Assembly (NCBI RefSeq): GCF_028882255.1 | Contig: NZ_JARBUY010000002.1 | Coordinates: 508,342 to 572,341, forward strand | Length of the DNA: 64,000 nucleotides | Origin: Maribacter polysaccharolyticus | Lineage (GTDB): Bacteria > Bacteroidota > Bacteroidia > Flavobacteriales > Flavobacteriaceae | Direction of reading: 5' to 3' | Shown: one piece after another, positions 25,290-33,571 of the stretch | How positions within the stretch are numbered: the stretch's first letter is position 1 | Layout of the letters: each line of letters starts with the position of its first letter | Program-made: the position numbers and the translations under genes | The notes under the pieces: model-generated | The model's database searches: none | Seen by the model: only the letters and a program-made list of their open reading frames with translations | What the model was told of the DNA's origin: nothing

Positions 25290-25878
25290 GCCCTAAAGTT
25301 ACATTCGATTTTTTAAATTTTAATTTAAAAACCACGGTAAAATGTTAAATTTAAATTAAAACCAAAAATAATATGAGGTTGGTACTTTAAATGGTGTAAA
25401 GGATGGAATAAAAAGCTGGGTATTGGGCTGCCTTCAAGAAAATGCAAAGGCACCTTTTACAGGTTTAGGTAAAAAAGAAGGACTTATTCCTCTCGCCGTT
25501 GCCTAAAGGGAAAGATTGATGCTTTTCCTGGAAATGTAAAAAAAAACTTTGATGGGTAATGACTATTTTAGGGTTACCGGTCATGGGAATCATGTTATGA
25601 CGGAGGGTTGAAAGACCAATTTCATTTAAGGTGTTTTATGGATGAATTGATAGGGTATGGGGAGGTAAGAATGCTTATCATTCTTTCAGAGGTCGTTTCG
25701 AATGTACATCCAACCCATATGTCCCCAGGCGGTAATGGAAGTCTTACTGGGAGTGATCTTTATAATCGATAAGGCCAAACACAGGGCTTTTATAACCGTT
25801 TGGTCAAAGTCGCTTATCCTTAAGGTGTTGAAATGGGAAATAATAGGAAATAAATCCATTTTTAAAGTCCCATATTTA
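25290..25878. other. Long intergenic gap without a clear gene
   Basis: About 590 bp with an AT-rich block at 25310-25370 that includes the inverted words TTTAAATTTTAATTTAAA and TTAAATTTAAATTAAA. The middle part has interrupted coding-like stretches on the plus strand but no frame longer than about 60 codons with a credible start. It may hold a decayed gene. No RNA gene was recognised. Confidence 0.4.
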
Positions 25879-25886
25879 TATCTTTG
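25879..25886 (+). promoter_or_regulatory. -7 box of the esterase-like gene
   Basis: TATCTTTG (TAnnTTTG). The in-frame TTG within it is not a start; the coding ATG is at 25926. Confidence 0.7.
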
Positions 25887-25925
25887 ATAGGTCTATTTGG
25901 CGAGATTTTTGATATGATCTTTATT

Positions 25926-27338
25926 ATGAAAAAAATAATCCTCTTCTTCCTTTTCTGTTCCGCATATGCAGCTACGGCTCAACAATTGACTTTTGGAAAA
26001 GGGGTTGTCATGGACTCCGTTAAGGTTCTCGATACGATTTCAGAGAGTTTTGCCCTTTATTTGCCGACAAAATTTGAAGTTACCAAACCTTCTCCGGTCG
26101 TATTCATATACGATACCGAGGGGAGGGGCGCGAACGTGGTGAGGATGCTTATGATGGCTGCGGAAAAGAACCAATTTGTCCTTGCTGCATCGAACAATGT
26201 TCGGGGTGATCAACCACTGAGTAAAAACGTGCTTATTTCAAAGCGAATGTTCCAAACGGTCTTTGATATGTTCAACATCCAAAAAGGAAGGGTGTATACG
26301 GCCGGTTTTGCCGAAGGGGCTCGTTTGGCATCCGTTATGCCCACTTTTTTCAGCCAGATAAAAGGTGTTATTTCCTGTGGGGCGGGTATCGCCAATAGCG
26401 AAGTTTTATCGAGCAATAATCCTTTTCATTTTATTGGTATTGTAGGGCTGAAGGATTACAATTATCCCGATATGCTACAAAAAGAGAATGTATTCAATTC
26501 CCTTAAATTCAAAAACCAGACCTTGGTATTCGATGGCGGGCACGAATGGCCCAATCAGGAATTGCTTTCCGAGGCGATGGAACTGTTCAATATCGGGGCA
26601 ATGGTAGACAGGGTCATTCCCTTGGATACGGCTTTTATTGAGGAAACCTATAGGGGGAATTTAGGTAGGGTAAATAAATTGATTTCTGAAAACAACCCGT
26701 TATTCGCATATCGTAAACTTGAAGATATCATGAAGGTCTATAAACCTTTGATTTTCGTCGATTCGTTGAAAAATAGTTTAAAGACCTTAAGAAGAAGTTC
26801 GGGGTATAAGGCTCAAAAACGGAATGAATCCTCGGTTTTTTTCAAGGAAGCCTTGATCAAGCAAGATTATGATTATGCTTTGGAAGAAGATATCTATACC
26901 TATAACTATAACAATTTAGGTTGGTGGAAATATCAGATGGAAGAGCTTAGGAAGTACGAAAAAAACCCCAATATCTTTATGCAGCATATGGGAGTTCGAC
27001 TAAGGTCTTATTTGGAAGCCTTGATTGCCGATCATATGGATATGATCCGGTCGGATTCCCCGGTTGATGAAGAAGCCTTGAATTTTTTATGGATGTTGAA
27101 GACCATTACCGCTCCCGAGGTGTACGATAATTATCTGAAAGTGATTTCCATAAATTCCAAATTTGAGGATTTTGGGACGGCTCTGTTCTATCTTGAAGAA
27201 TTGCTGAAAATCGGTTATGATGATGTAGATAGGCTTTATGCTTTGGAACATACGGCCCTTTTAAGGATTACGCCCGAATTTAATCAGTTAATCGATGAAT
27301 ACCTTAAAAAAGCCCGTTACGATATCATTGAGGAATAA
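25926..27338 (+). CDS. Exported alpha/beta-hydrolase-like protein lacking the catalytic Ser, with helical C-terminal half
   Basis: A 470-aa exported protein (signal MKKIILFFLFCSAYAATAQQ). Residues 40-230 have an esterase fold: ALYLPTKFEV, a VVFIYDTEGRG strand, VYTAGFAEGARLAS at the nucleophile elbow, and DGGHEWPNQ at the His position. The elbow reads G-F-A-E-G, with Ala129 where the nucleophilic Ser should be, so hydrolysis by the usual mechanism is unlikely. Residues 240-470 are helical and TPR-like, with Tyr-rich repeats. It may be a binding or scaffold protein. The 3' end overlaps the convergent DJ-1 gene by 14 bp. Confidence 0.75.
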   Translation: MKKIILFFLFCSAYAATAQQLTFGKGVVMDSVKVLDTISESFALYLPTKFEVTKPSPVVFIYDTEGRGANVVRMLMMAAEKNQFVLAASNNVRGDQPLSKNVLISKRMFQTVFDMFNIQKGRVYTAGFAEGARLASVMPTFFSQIKGVISCGAGIANSEVLSSNNPFHFIGIVGLKDYNYPDMLQKENVFNSLKFKNQTLVFDGGHEWPNQELLSEAMELFNIGAMVDRVIPLDTAFIEETYRGNLGRVNKLISENNPLFAYRKLEDIMKVYKPLIFVDSLKNSLKTLRRSSGYKAQKRNESSVFFKEALIKQDYDYALEEDIYTYNYNNLGWWKYQMEELRKYEKNPNIFMQHMGVRLRSYLEALIADHMDMIRSDSPVDEEALNFLWMLKTITAPEVYDNYLKVISINSKFEDFGTALFYLEELLKIGYDDVDRLYALEHTALLRITPEFNQLIDEYLKKARYDIIEE

Positions 27339-28062
27339 GGTGGGGCACTTGGGTAATATCCCAATCAATGACCAGTCCTTTGGCCAATGATTCGGCAATT
27401 TCCTTCCCGTACAACAATTCACATAAATAAAGGGATGCTTCAAAACTTTTCGCGCCCCCTGCGGAGGTAATGTATTTGTCGTCGTGGACGAACAGCACAC
27501 TATCGGCTATTTTTAGGTGGGGAAAGGTCTTGCGGTAAATTTCGATGTCGCTTGGAAATGTTGTGGATACCACGTTATCGAGTACCCCGGATTTTGCCAA
27601 AACAAAGGCCCCATCGCAATGGGATGTCATGAATAAGGCATCTTTATCGATCTTTCGGATAAAGTTCAATAATACCGTATCCTTTAAATCGGTATCCAAA
27701 TGATGTTCTGCACTGGGGACCACCAAGATATCAATCTTAGGGATTGTGTCCCGGGTGTAATCAAAATCGGGTAAAATACGCACCCCTTCAAAGGTGGTTA
27801 TCGGGTCTATGGTCTTTGCTACCGTAAAAGTGTTCATGGCTTTAATTCCTTTTCGGAATCGAGTGTGTTGAAAAATATCAAAAGGCGCCGTGAATTCCGT
27901 ATTGTAAGTGCCGTCCATTATTAAAAAAGCCACATTATAGTTGTTGGGGTCTAAATGGGGGAGGTGCCTTAGCTGTTCCGTAGTGGGCCGGTTTTCCGGT
28001 ATTTTTTGGGTACATGCGGTGGCGATCAGACATAGGCCTATAAAGGGGTAGAGGAATCTCAT
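27325..28062 (-). CDS. DJ-1/PfpI-family lipoprotein
   Basis: A 245-aa protein of the DJ-1/PfpI (class I glutamine amidotransferase-like) superfamily with a lipoprotein signal (IATAC, Cys17). The fold markers are NVAFLIMDGTYNTEFTAPFDIFQ, IDILVVPSAEHH and the nucleophile elbow MTSHCDGAFVLA, where the Cys is expected to be reactive. ITSAGGAKSFEASLYL follows. The arrangement resembles the amidase domain of AraC-type GATase regulators but without DNA-binding helices, and it is exported. Its start is directly adjacent to the MFS gene stop, so the two are cotranscribed. The substrate is unknown. Confidence 0.88.
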   Translation of the reverse strand: MRFLYPFIGLCLIATACTQKIPENRPTTEQLRHLPHLDPNNYNVAFLIMDGTYNTEFTAPFDIFQHTRFRKGIKAMNTFTVAKTIDPITTFEGVRILPDFDYTRDTIPKIDILVVPSAEHHLDTDLKDTVLLNFIRKIDKDALFMTSHCDGAFVLAKSGVLDNVVSTTFPSDIEIYRKTFPHLKIADSVLFVHDDKYITSAGGAKSFEASLYLCELLYGKEIAESLAKGLVIDWDITQVPHLIPQ

Positions 28063-29271
28063 TCAGGTTTGATTAGGTTGTAAAAGTAAATTCTTTAAAA
28101 TCAAAAGTAGTATTATTCCCAAGATACAAACCACGGTAATCCCGTACCAGGTAATTTCATATCCGAAGTGGGCGATACTTTGCATGCCCGAATTATGCCC
28201 GAAAACGTGGGCCATTGAAAATGAAATGCTATAAAGGGCCATATATTCACCTTGGTTTCCCCTTTTTGCACGTTCCATCGCAAATGCATTTGAAAAAGGG
28301 AAAGCGATCATTTCACCAATGGTCATCAATAGCATTCCTATTGTCAAAACACCGATCCAAGAGGTTAAATTCAATATCAAAAAACTAAAAGCGGTCAAGG
28401 CCAGGCCAAAAATGACATTTGATATTTTTGACCAGGAACGGGTCTCCATAAATTTGATCAAGGGCATTTCAAAAACAAAAATGAAAAGACCGTTGAGGGC
28501 AAGGAGCATGCCTATTTCAAATTCGCTCAATGCATGTACCGCACTATAGTATACGGGCATTGTCGAAAAGTATTGCACAAAGGTAAAACCGAAAAGTACC
28601 ATGGCGGCTATGAACACGAGAAAGCGTGAGTCTTTATAGGCTGATTTTGGCGATGGGTGGCTTATCGTATCCAGTACTTTTGATTTTTTCGGATGTAGTA
28701 CCACAAACAAAAGTGTACCTGCAATCATACAGGTGATCCCATCGACCCAAAAAAGTCCACCATATCCCAAAGAGGCAATGATAAGTCCGCCCAATGCCGG
28801 TCCAGCTGAAAAACCCAAGTTGATGGCCAAACGGATCAAAGTGACCGATCGGGTTATATTTTCCGGTTTACTGTAGGTACTTAAGGCGACGAATACGGCA
28901 GGTCGAAAAGCATCGGCTATGACCATTAAAAAAAATATACCGATGCATATCGGCCAAAATCCTTCGAGAAATTGGACCCCTATGAACAACACGCCTGTGG
29001 CCAACAGGCTGACAAGCATTACTTTGTAAAATCCCAATGTATCGGTCAATTTACCTCCGATCCAAGTGCCTGCCAGTGATCCCAAGCCGAAACTGGTCAT
29101 AATACTCCCGACATTTTCCAAACTGAATCCCAAACTTTGGGTCAAGTATAAGGATAGGAACGGGATGACCATGGTGCCGGCTCTGTTCACCAAGGTGATC
29201 AGGGCCAACCACCAGACTTCCTTTGATAACCCTTTGAAGGAGGAGATATAATGGATGTATAGTTTTTTCAT
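28063..29271 (-). CDS. MFS transporter (probable drug/metabolite exporter)
   Basis: A 402-aa inner-membrane carrier with 12 hydrophobic helices. The MFS signature between helices 2 and 3 appears as GLGSLAGTWIGGKLTDTLGFYKVM, and TRSVTLIRLAINLGFSAGPALGGLI is the helix 4-5 motif typical of DHA1-type exporters. The gene is preceded by a GTG-started 21-codon leader and a strong intrinsic terminator ending 12 nt before its ATG, so expression needs read-through. The DJ-1/PfpI gene follows without a gap. The exported substrate is unknown; the leader arrangement suggests antibiotic- or translation-stress-responsive control. Confidence 0.9.
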   Translation of the reverse strand: MKKLYIHYISSFKGLSKEVWWLALITLVNRAGTMVIPFLSLYLTQSLGFSLENVGSIMTSFGLGSLAGTWIGGKLTDTLGFYKVMLVSLLATGVLFIGVQFLEGFWPICIGIFFLMVIADAFRPAVFVALSTYSKPENITRSVTLIRLAINLGFSAGPALGGLIIASLGYGGLFWVDGITCMIAGTLLFVVLHPKKSKVLDTISHPSPKSAYKDSRFLVFIAAMVLFGFTFVQYFSTMPVYYSAVHALSEFEIGMLLALNGLFIFVFEMPLIKFMETRSWSKISNVIFGLALTAFSFLILNLTSWIGVLTIGMLLMTIGEMIAFPFSNAFAMERAKRGNQGEYMALYSISFSMAHVFGHNSGMQSIAHFGYEITWYGITVVCILGIILLLILKNLLLQPNQT

Positions 29272-29283
29272 GGTTTGAAGGCT

Positions 29284-29317
29284 AAAAAAAAAGCCCCGAT
29301 GGTATCATCAGGGCTTT
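29284..29317 (-). terminator. Intrinsic terminator in the leader of the MFS gene (attenuator)
   Basis: On the minus strand a 12-bp stem AAAGCCCTGATG/CATCGGGGCTTT (one T-G pair, loop ATAC) is followed by seven T, and the MFS ATG comes 12 nt later. A terminator here can only work as an attenuator, or to insulate the gene from upstream transcription. Confidence 0.85.
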
Positions 29318-29353
29318 ATATTGTTTGTTATTATCGTTTGTTCGATTTTATAC

Positions 29354-29419
29354 CTAGCAGCACTGGACCCATTTTGATGGAGATAGTTTCACGTAATAAT
29401 AAATCGAAGTTTGTCGCAC
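29354..29419 (-). CDS. 21-aa leader peptide upstream of the MFS gene
   Basis: The GTG at 29419-29417 opens a 21-codon frame ending in TAG at 29354. The product is basic and aromatic, with three consecutive Tyr (IYYYVKL) and the end SPSKWVQCC. An in-frame stop lies two codons upstream. It finishes 36 nt before the terminator hairpin, the layout of ribosome-controlled attenuation. The start codon choice is uncertain and expression is inferred. Confidence 0.5.
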   Translation of the reverse strand: MRQTSIYYYVKLSPSKWVQCC

Positions 29420-29470
29420 GGATTTTTATTTCATTTGAACGGTAAATCTAATTAAAAAAATGATATGTTG

Positions 29471-29478
29471 TATTTTTG
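29471..29478 (+). promoter_or_regulatory. -7 box of the DUF1684 gene
   Basis: TATTTTTG, 18 bp before the ATG at 29497. Confidence 0.68.
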
Positions 29479-29496
29479 GTCATAAATTGAACCATT

Positions 29497-30159
29497 ATGA
29501 GGTATACTTTTCTAGGGGTATTTTTTATTTTGACCGTGTTGGGTTGTAAACAAGGTAAGACGTATCATGATGAAAACAAGGTGGAAATAACCCAAGGGGC
29601 TAATGATGCAGTGAAGGATATACTGAAGTTTCAACATGAATTGAACGAAGAATTCAAAAATCCGGAGACATCGCCATTGCCTGATCGTTATCGAAAGGAT
29701 TTTACAAAGCTCGATTTTTTTGAACCCGATACGAACTATATCGTTGAGGCCAAGTTGGTGTTGACCCCCGATGCTTTACCTTTTTTGATGCCTACCACTA
29801 CGGAAAGGGAAACAGAGGAGACTGTTTACGGTGTCGCCCATTTTCAACTCAATGGAAAGGAACATCGATTGGAGGTGTATCAAAATACCGAATTAATGCT
29901 TGAAGAAGGTTTTGAGGAGTATCTTTTTCTGCCATTTACCGATGGTACGAATGGGAAAGAAACATATGCAGGGGGCAGGTATATTGATTTGACCATTCCT
30001 GAAGGGGATGTGATAACCATTGATTTCAACAGGGCATATAATCCTTACTGTGCCTACAATAAGAAATTTTCATGCCCGATCGTACCTAGTGTGAATACAT
30101 TGGATACAAAGGTTTTGGCGGGGGTAAAGGATTTTAAGAAAGGTAAGGGGAAATCATAA
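29497..30159 (+). CDS. DUF1684 lipoprotein
   Basis: A 220-aa lipoprotein (lipobox VLGC, Cys17) of family DUF1684. Typical parts are FQHELNEEFKNPETSPLPDRYRKDF near the N-terminus, a beta-rich core (GVAHFQLNGKEHRLEVYQ, YLFLPFTDGTNGKETYAGGRYIDL) and the highly conserved DFNRAYNPYCAYNKKFSCPIVP, which includes the NPYCAY motif with its Cys. The biochemical role is not established. It has its own promoter and is divergent from the MFS leader. Confidence 0.92.
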   Translation: MRYTFLGVFFILTVLGCKQGKTYHDENKVEITQGANDAVKDILKFQHELNEEFKNPETSPLPDRYRKDFTKLDFFEPDTNYIVEAKLVLTPDALPFLMPTTTERETEETVYGVAHFQLNGKEHRLEVYQNTELMLEEGFEEYLFLPFTDGTNGKETYAGGRYIDLTIPEGDVITIDFNRAYNPYCAYNKKFSCPIVPSVNTLDTKVLAGVKDFKKGKGKS

Positions 30160-30291
30160 AGAATCCCCCTTTAGGGTAACTTTTTTTGCACGGAATAGGG
30201 GGTGGAATCAAGTGATGGCACCCGTATCACGAATTGTTGTGAAATGGAAGATGGTCGAAACCAATACTCCCCGTGGTTATCGATCTGCAGT

Positions 30292-30630
30292 TTAATTTAT
30301 TCCCGCGTGGCCGCTTTCTTTGGTTCGGATCCGGTAGGCTTCGGTAATTTCCGAAACGAATAGTTTGCCATCGCCCACCTTGCCCGTGTATGCAGATTCA
30401 AAAATAGCTTCTACGGTTTTGTCCAAGAAGTCGTCCGATACCACCATGGAAAGGTACCTTCTTTGTATATAGGAAGTGCTATATGAAATTCCCCTATAGA
30501 CATGCCCTTGTTTTTCATTCCCCACACCGGTGACATCCCAGTAGCTGAAAAAATTAACACCAATGGCATGCAGGGCCTTTTTTACGTCATCAAATTTTGA
30601 TTTGCGTATGATCGCTTCGATTTTTTTCAT
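30292..30630 (-). CDS. P-II nitrogen regulatory protein (copy A)
   Basis: A 112-aa PII signal protein that senses ATP/ADP and 2-oxoglutarate and controls ammonium transport and assimilation. IEAIIRKSKFDDVKKAL, the T-loop region VGNEKQGHVYRGISY with Tyr50 matching the classic Tyr51, and the C-terminal VGDGKLFVSEITEAYRIRTKE (nucleotide-binding B and C loops) are clear. The T-loop is about two residues shorter than E. coli GlnB. It is very similar to the copy at 33190-33528; the two flank amt and a porin in one direction. Confidence 0.95.
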   Translation of the reverse strand: MKKIEAIIRKSKFDDVKKALHAIGVNFFSYWDVTGVGNEKQGHVYRGISYSTSYIQRRYLSMVVSDDFLDKTVEAIFESAYTGKVGDGKLFVSEITEAYRIRTKESGHAGIN

Positions 30631-30689
30631 AAGTGCATTGTTTTAATCTGGATATTACTATTAAAGATAACAAGATCGTGGTAATAATA

Positions 30690-30722
30690 AACACAAACCC
30701 CGACATTTCTGCCAGGGTTGTG
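30690..30722 (-). terminator. Probable terminator after the porin gene
   Basis: On the minus strand ACAACCCTGGCAGAAATGTCGGGGTTTGTGTTTATT forms an imperfect stem (AACCC.GGC/GtCgGGGTT) with a T-rich tail, between the porin stop and the second PII gene. A promoter for PII copy A may lie downstream of it. Confidence 0.6.
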
Positions 30723-30760
30723 TATCAACTTAAACTATAATAAAATCAATCAACTATTTT

Positions 30761-31762
30761 TTAGAAAGAGTAGACCGCTGCTATTAGAAATGATGATAAG
30801 CTTTTTGAAGCTGCACCATCCGCATCAAAATAAGGTTCAAAATCGCTACCCCAAGAATCCAATCTGATTTCTGGTTTAATGGTCAGGTTTTCAACCGTAT
30901 AGCTACCTGTAATGGTAGCGGCAAAAACACTTGGGTCATCAGATACAAAATCAGATCGGGTGGCAAAATATTCACCTCTTAGCCCAATGGTAAAATCATC
31001 TGATGTGGCCAATTGTGGGTAAAGTGCCACACCTGAGAAACCTTCTCCTTCGTTATCGGCGTATGCGGCATTTATACCTAAAAAGAAATCATCGGACAAA
31101 TCAAATCCTCCGGTGTAGTCTATTTCAAAGCCCAAAACTTCACCGCCATCATAGTAAAGGTTCAGGTATTGCCCGGCGTATCCCAATTGGGCACCTGCAG
31201 AGTAAACACCTGTAAGGTTATTGTTTGTATCGGTGACATTCATTAGGGCCAACATTAAACTAAAATCATCGGAAAGGGCAAAATCGGCCTTTAATCCAAC
31301 GTGTGAGAAAGGTCCACTGGAAAAAAGATAGGAGGTGCTATAGTTGAAATTTCCAACCGGTGATATTACCTCATAGCCCAAGAATGTGTTGAACCGACCC
31401 ATGGTCAATGTAGTGGCATCGGAAACATTCCAGTAGGCATATAATTGGTTAAGGTTGTATCCACCTGTAGCAGAGTCGCCTCTTGGCCCGAAAGTAACAT
31501 CGGCAACTGCGCCGGTTTTTTCGCCTTCATAAGTGGCAATGATATTGGCCATTCCCAATGCAAATCCCAATTCGTCGGCGAATGATGTCCCGAATGATTG
31601 GGCTTCGGTATCCGAAGCGCTTAAATTGGTTTGGTAGTAGGCATCTACACTACCACTGATAGAAACTTTTTTGGCCTCTTCTTCTTGTGCGAAAGTTGTA
31701 GTTGCCGAGAATAGGATAGCAAGGATTGCTAAACTTTTGAAATAATTTTGAGTTGTTTTCAT
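30761..31762 (-). CDS. Outer-membrane porin (OmpL-like beta-barrel)
   Basis: A 333-aa beta-barrel protein with signal peptide ending TTTFAQ and a C-terminal Phe (AAVYSF) as required for outer-membrane insertion. The first strand SISGSVDAYYQTNLS and the segment YAYWNVSDATTLTMGRFNTFLGYE are typical of the putative beta-barrel porin-2 group. The position between amt and a PII gene suggests a nitrogen-responsive porin for ammonium or small nitrogen compounds, which is inferred. Asp and Glu residues dominate the loops. Confidence 0.88.
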   Translation of the reverse strand: MKTTQNYFKSLAILAILFSATTTFAQEEEAKKVSISGSVDAYYQTNLSASDTEAQSFGTSFADELGFALGMANIIATYEGEKTGAVADVTFGPRGDSATGGYNLNQLYAYWNVSDATTLTMGRFNTFLGYEVISPVGNFNYSTSYLFSSGPFSHVGLKADFALSDDFSLMLALMNVTDTNNNLTGVYSAGAQLGYAGQYLNLYYDGGEVLGFEIDYTGGFDLSDDFFLGINAAYADNEGEGFSGVALYPQLATSDDFTIGLRGEYFATRSDFVSDDPSVFAATITGSYTVENLTIKPEIRLDSWGSDFEPYFDADGAASKSLSSFLIAAVYSF

Positions 31763-31777
31763 GCTCTAGAGTTTATA

Positions 31778-31804
31778 ATACCCCATGGAGTTTGCATGGG
31801 ATAT
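31778..31804. promoter_or_regulatory. Inverted repeat upstream of the porin gene
   Basis: Arms ATACCCCATG (31778-31787) and CATGGGATAT (31795-31804) match at 9 of 10 positions over a 7-bp spacer. It begins 16 bp upstream of the porin ATG. The outer half ATACCCC is the same as in the glutamine synthetase and PII-Amt palindromes, but the inner part differs, so it may be a related site or simply an mRNA hairpin. Confidence 0.4.
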
Positions 31805-31840
31805 CCGTTGTTTGATTATTTTCTCGGGGGAATTTTATAT

Positions 31841-31867
31841 AACGGAGTGTACTGGGTACACTCCGTT
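31841..31867 (-). terminator. Hairpin terminator after amt
   Basis: A 12-bp perfect stem AACGGAGTGTAC/GTACACTCCGTT with a 3-nt loop, 13 nt past the amt stop. The U-tract is poor, so it may be a partial terminator or a processing stem between amt and the porin gene. Confidence 0.65.
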
Positions 31868-31879
31868 TATGCACTGTTC

Positions 31880-33160
31880 TTAGTGGGAGTTCAATCTAAA
31901 GTCAGGGTAGGCTTCAGATCCGTGTTCGTGAATGTCCAATCCGTCCATTTCAACTTCTTTGGGCACCCTTAATCCGATGGTTTTCTTTAAGATGATCAAT
32001 ACGACGAACGTACCGAAAGCAGCCCAAGCTATGTAGGCTAGGGAACCATAGGTCTGTACCCATAAAAGGCTGGCACCACCACCGTAAAGCAATCCGCCAT
32101 CCAAGGCAAATACACCTACTAGTACCGTACCTATGAAACCACATACACCGTGTACCGATATGGCACCTACTGGATCGTCTACATGAAGTTTTTTGTCAAT
32201 GAATTCAATGGATAAAACAACCATTATTCCGCAAACCAACCCTATGGCCAAAGCACCCCATGCGCTTACGGCCCCACAACCGGCGGTAATTCCTACCAGT
32301 CCGGCCAATGCACCGTTCAAGGTCATTGATACATCGGGCTTTCCGTATTTCAGCCAAGTTAGAAGTAAGGCGGAAATCGCTCCAATGGCAGCGGCAAGGT
32401 TGGTGTTGATGATAACACTACCGGCGGCGATGGTATCATCACCTCCCCAAGCCAATTGGGAACCTCCGTTAAAACCGAACCATCCTAGCCATAAGATCAT
32501 GACACCGATCGCCCCGAAAGGGATATTGTGGCCGGGGATGGCAATAGCCTCACCATCTACATATTTTCCTATTCTGGGGCCTATCATTATAGCGGCGACC
32601 ATTGCCGCACCGCCACCAACAGCGTGTACTACGGATGAACCAGCGAAATCGATGAAACCAGCGGTGTTCAGCCAAGCATCATCATCGAAAGGCCAGTACC
32701 AACTTCCTGAGATAGGATAAATCAATGTTGTTAAAACCGCGGATAAGATCAAGTAGGTAGAAAATTTTGTTCTACCGGCTACCGCTCCTGAAACGATGGT
32801 AGCTGCGGTGGCGCAGAATACGGTTTGGAAAAATAAATTATACCAATCCGAGGCGCTAAAAAAGAAATAACCTTGGTCAGCGGGGCTACTTCTAAAGAAG
32901 CCTCCCAAAACCAGGTCGCTACCGTACATAATACCGTATCCTACAGCCCAAAACATAATGGAACCGATACAAAGGTCCATAATGTTCTTCATTACGATAT
33001 TCCCTGCGTTCTTACTTCTGGTAAATCCTATTTCTACCAAGGTAAAACCTGCTTGCATAAAGAAAACCAGCACGGCGGCTATAGTAATCCATAATGCACC
33101 CATATCGCCATTGATACTTTCAACAGCCTTATCCAATGCTTCTTGTTGTATTTCTGTCAT
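31880..33160 (-). CDS. amt: Ammonium transporter Amt
   Basis: A 426-aa inner-membrane ammonium channel with about 11 helices. The N-terminal FFMQAGFTLVEIGFTRSKNA, the twin-His pore (DFAGSSVVHAVGG and ISVHGVCGFIG) and GWFGFNGGS match the Amt/Rh family. Residues 1-20 form a short periplasmic lead rather than a classical signal peptide. It starts 29 bp after PII copy B on the same strand, the usual glnK-amtB pairing, so PII should plug the channel when nitrogen is sufficient. Confidence 0.97.
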   Translation of the reverse strand: MTEIQQEALDKAVESINGDMGALWITIAAVLVFFMQAGFTLVEIGFTRSKNAGNIVMKNIMDLCIGSIMFWAVGYGIMYGSDLVLGGFFRSSPADQGYFFFSASDWYNLFFQTVFCATAATIVSGAVAGRTKFSTYLILSAVLTTLIYPISGSWYWPFDDDAWLNTAGFIDFAGSSVVHAVGGGAAMVAAIMIGPRIGKYVDGEAIAIPGHNIPFGAIGVMILWLGWFGFNGGSQLAWGGDDTIAAGSVIINTNLAAAIGAISALLLTWLKYGKPDVSMTLNGALAGLVGITAGCGAVSAWGALAIGLVCGIMVVLSIEFIDKKLHVDDPVGAISVHGVCGFIGTVLVGVFALDGGLLYGGGASLLWVQTYGSLAYIAWAAFGTFVVLIILKKTIGLRVPKEVEMDGLDIHEHGSEAYPDFRLNSH

Positions 33161-33189
33161 AATTTTTTGATTTAGTTGTAAGAGTTAAT

Positions 33190-33528
33190 TTAGTTGATGC
33201 CGGCGTGTCCGCTTTCTTTGGTCCTTATCCTATACGCTTCGACTACTTCTGAAACGAAAATTTTACCATCCCCGACATTACCCGTATAGGCTGCATCCAA
33301 TAGGGTTTCTACCGTTCTTTCTGCAAACTCATCGGAAACCACGATGGATAAATATCTTCTCTGGATGTCGCTTGTACTATAGGAAATGCCTCGATAGACA
33401 TGCCCTTGTTTTTCATTGCCAACCCCAGTTACATCCCAGTAACTAAAAAAATTGACCTCAATTTGATGCAATGCTTTCTTCACTTCATCAAATTTTGATT
33501 TTCTAATAATTGCTTCGATTTGCTTCAT
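33190..33528 (-). CDS. P-II nitrogen regulatory protein (copy B)
   Basis: A 112-aa PII protein closely matching copy A (about 20 differences spread through the chain, T-loop almost unchanged: YSTSDIQRRYLS here versus YSTSYIQRRYLS). Tyr50 in RGISY corresponds to the modifiable Tyr51 of GlnB. It is the first gene of the amt operon, and its promoter region carries two nitrogen-type palindromes. By position this copy is the GlnK-like partner of Amt. A TACATTTA box at 33548-33555 may be its -7 element. Confidence 0.95.
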   Translation of the reverse strand: MKQIEAIIRKSKFDEVKKALHQIEVNFFSYWDVTGVGNEKQGHVYRGISYSTSDIQRRYLSIVVSDEFAERTVETLLDAAYTGNVGDGKIFVSEVVEAYRIRTKESGHAGIN

Positions 33529-33571
33529 AATTTGTTGTTTATGGCGCTAAATGTATATTATTTCATTCTAC

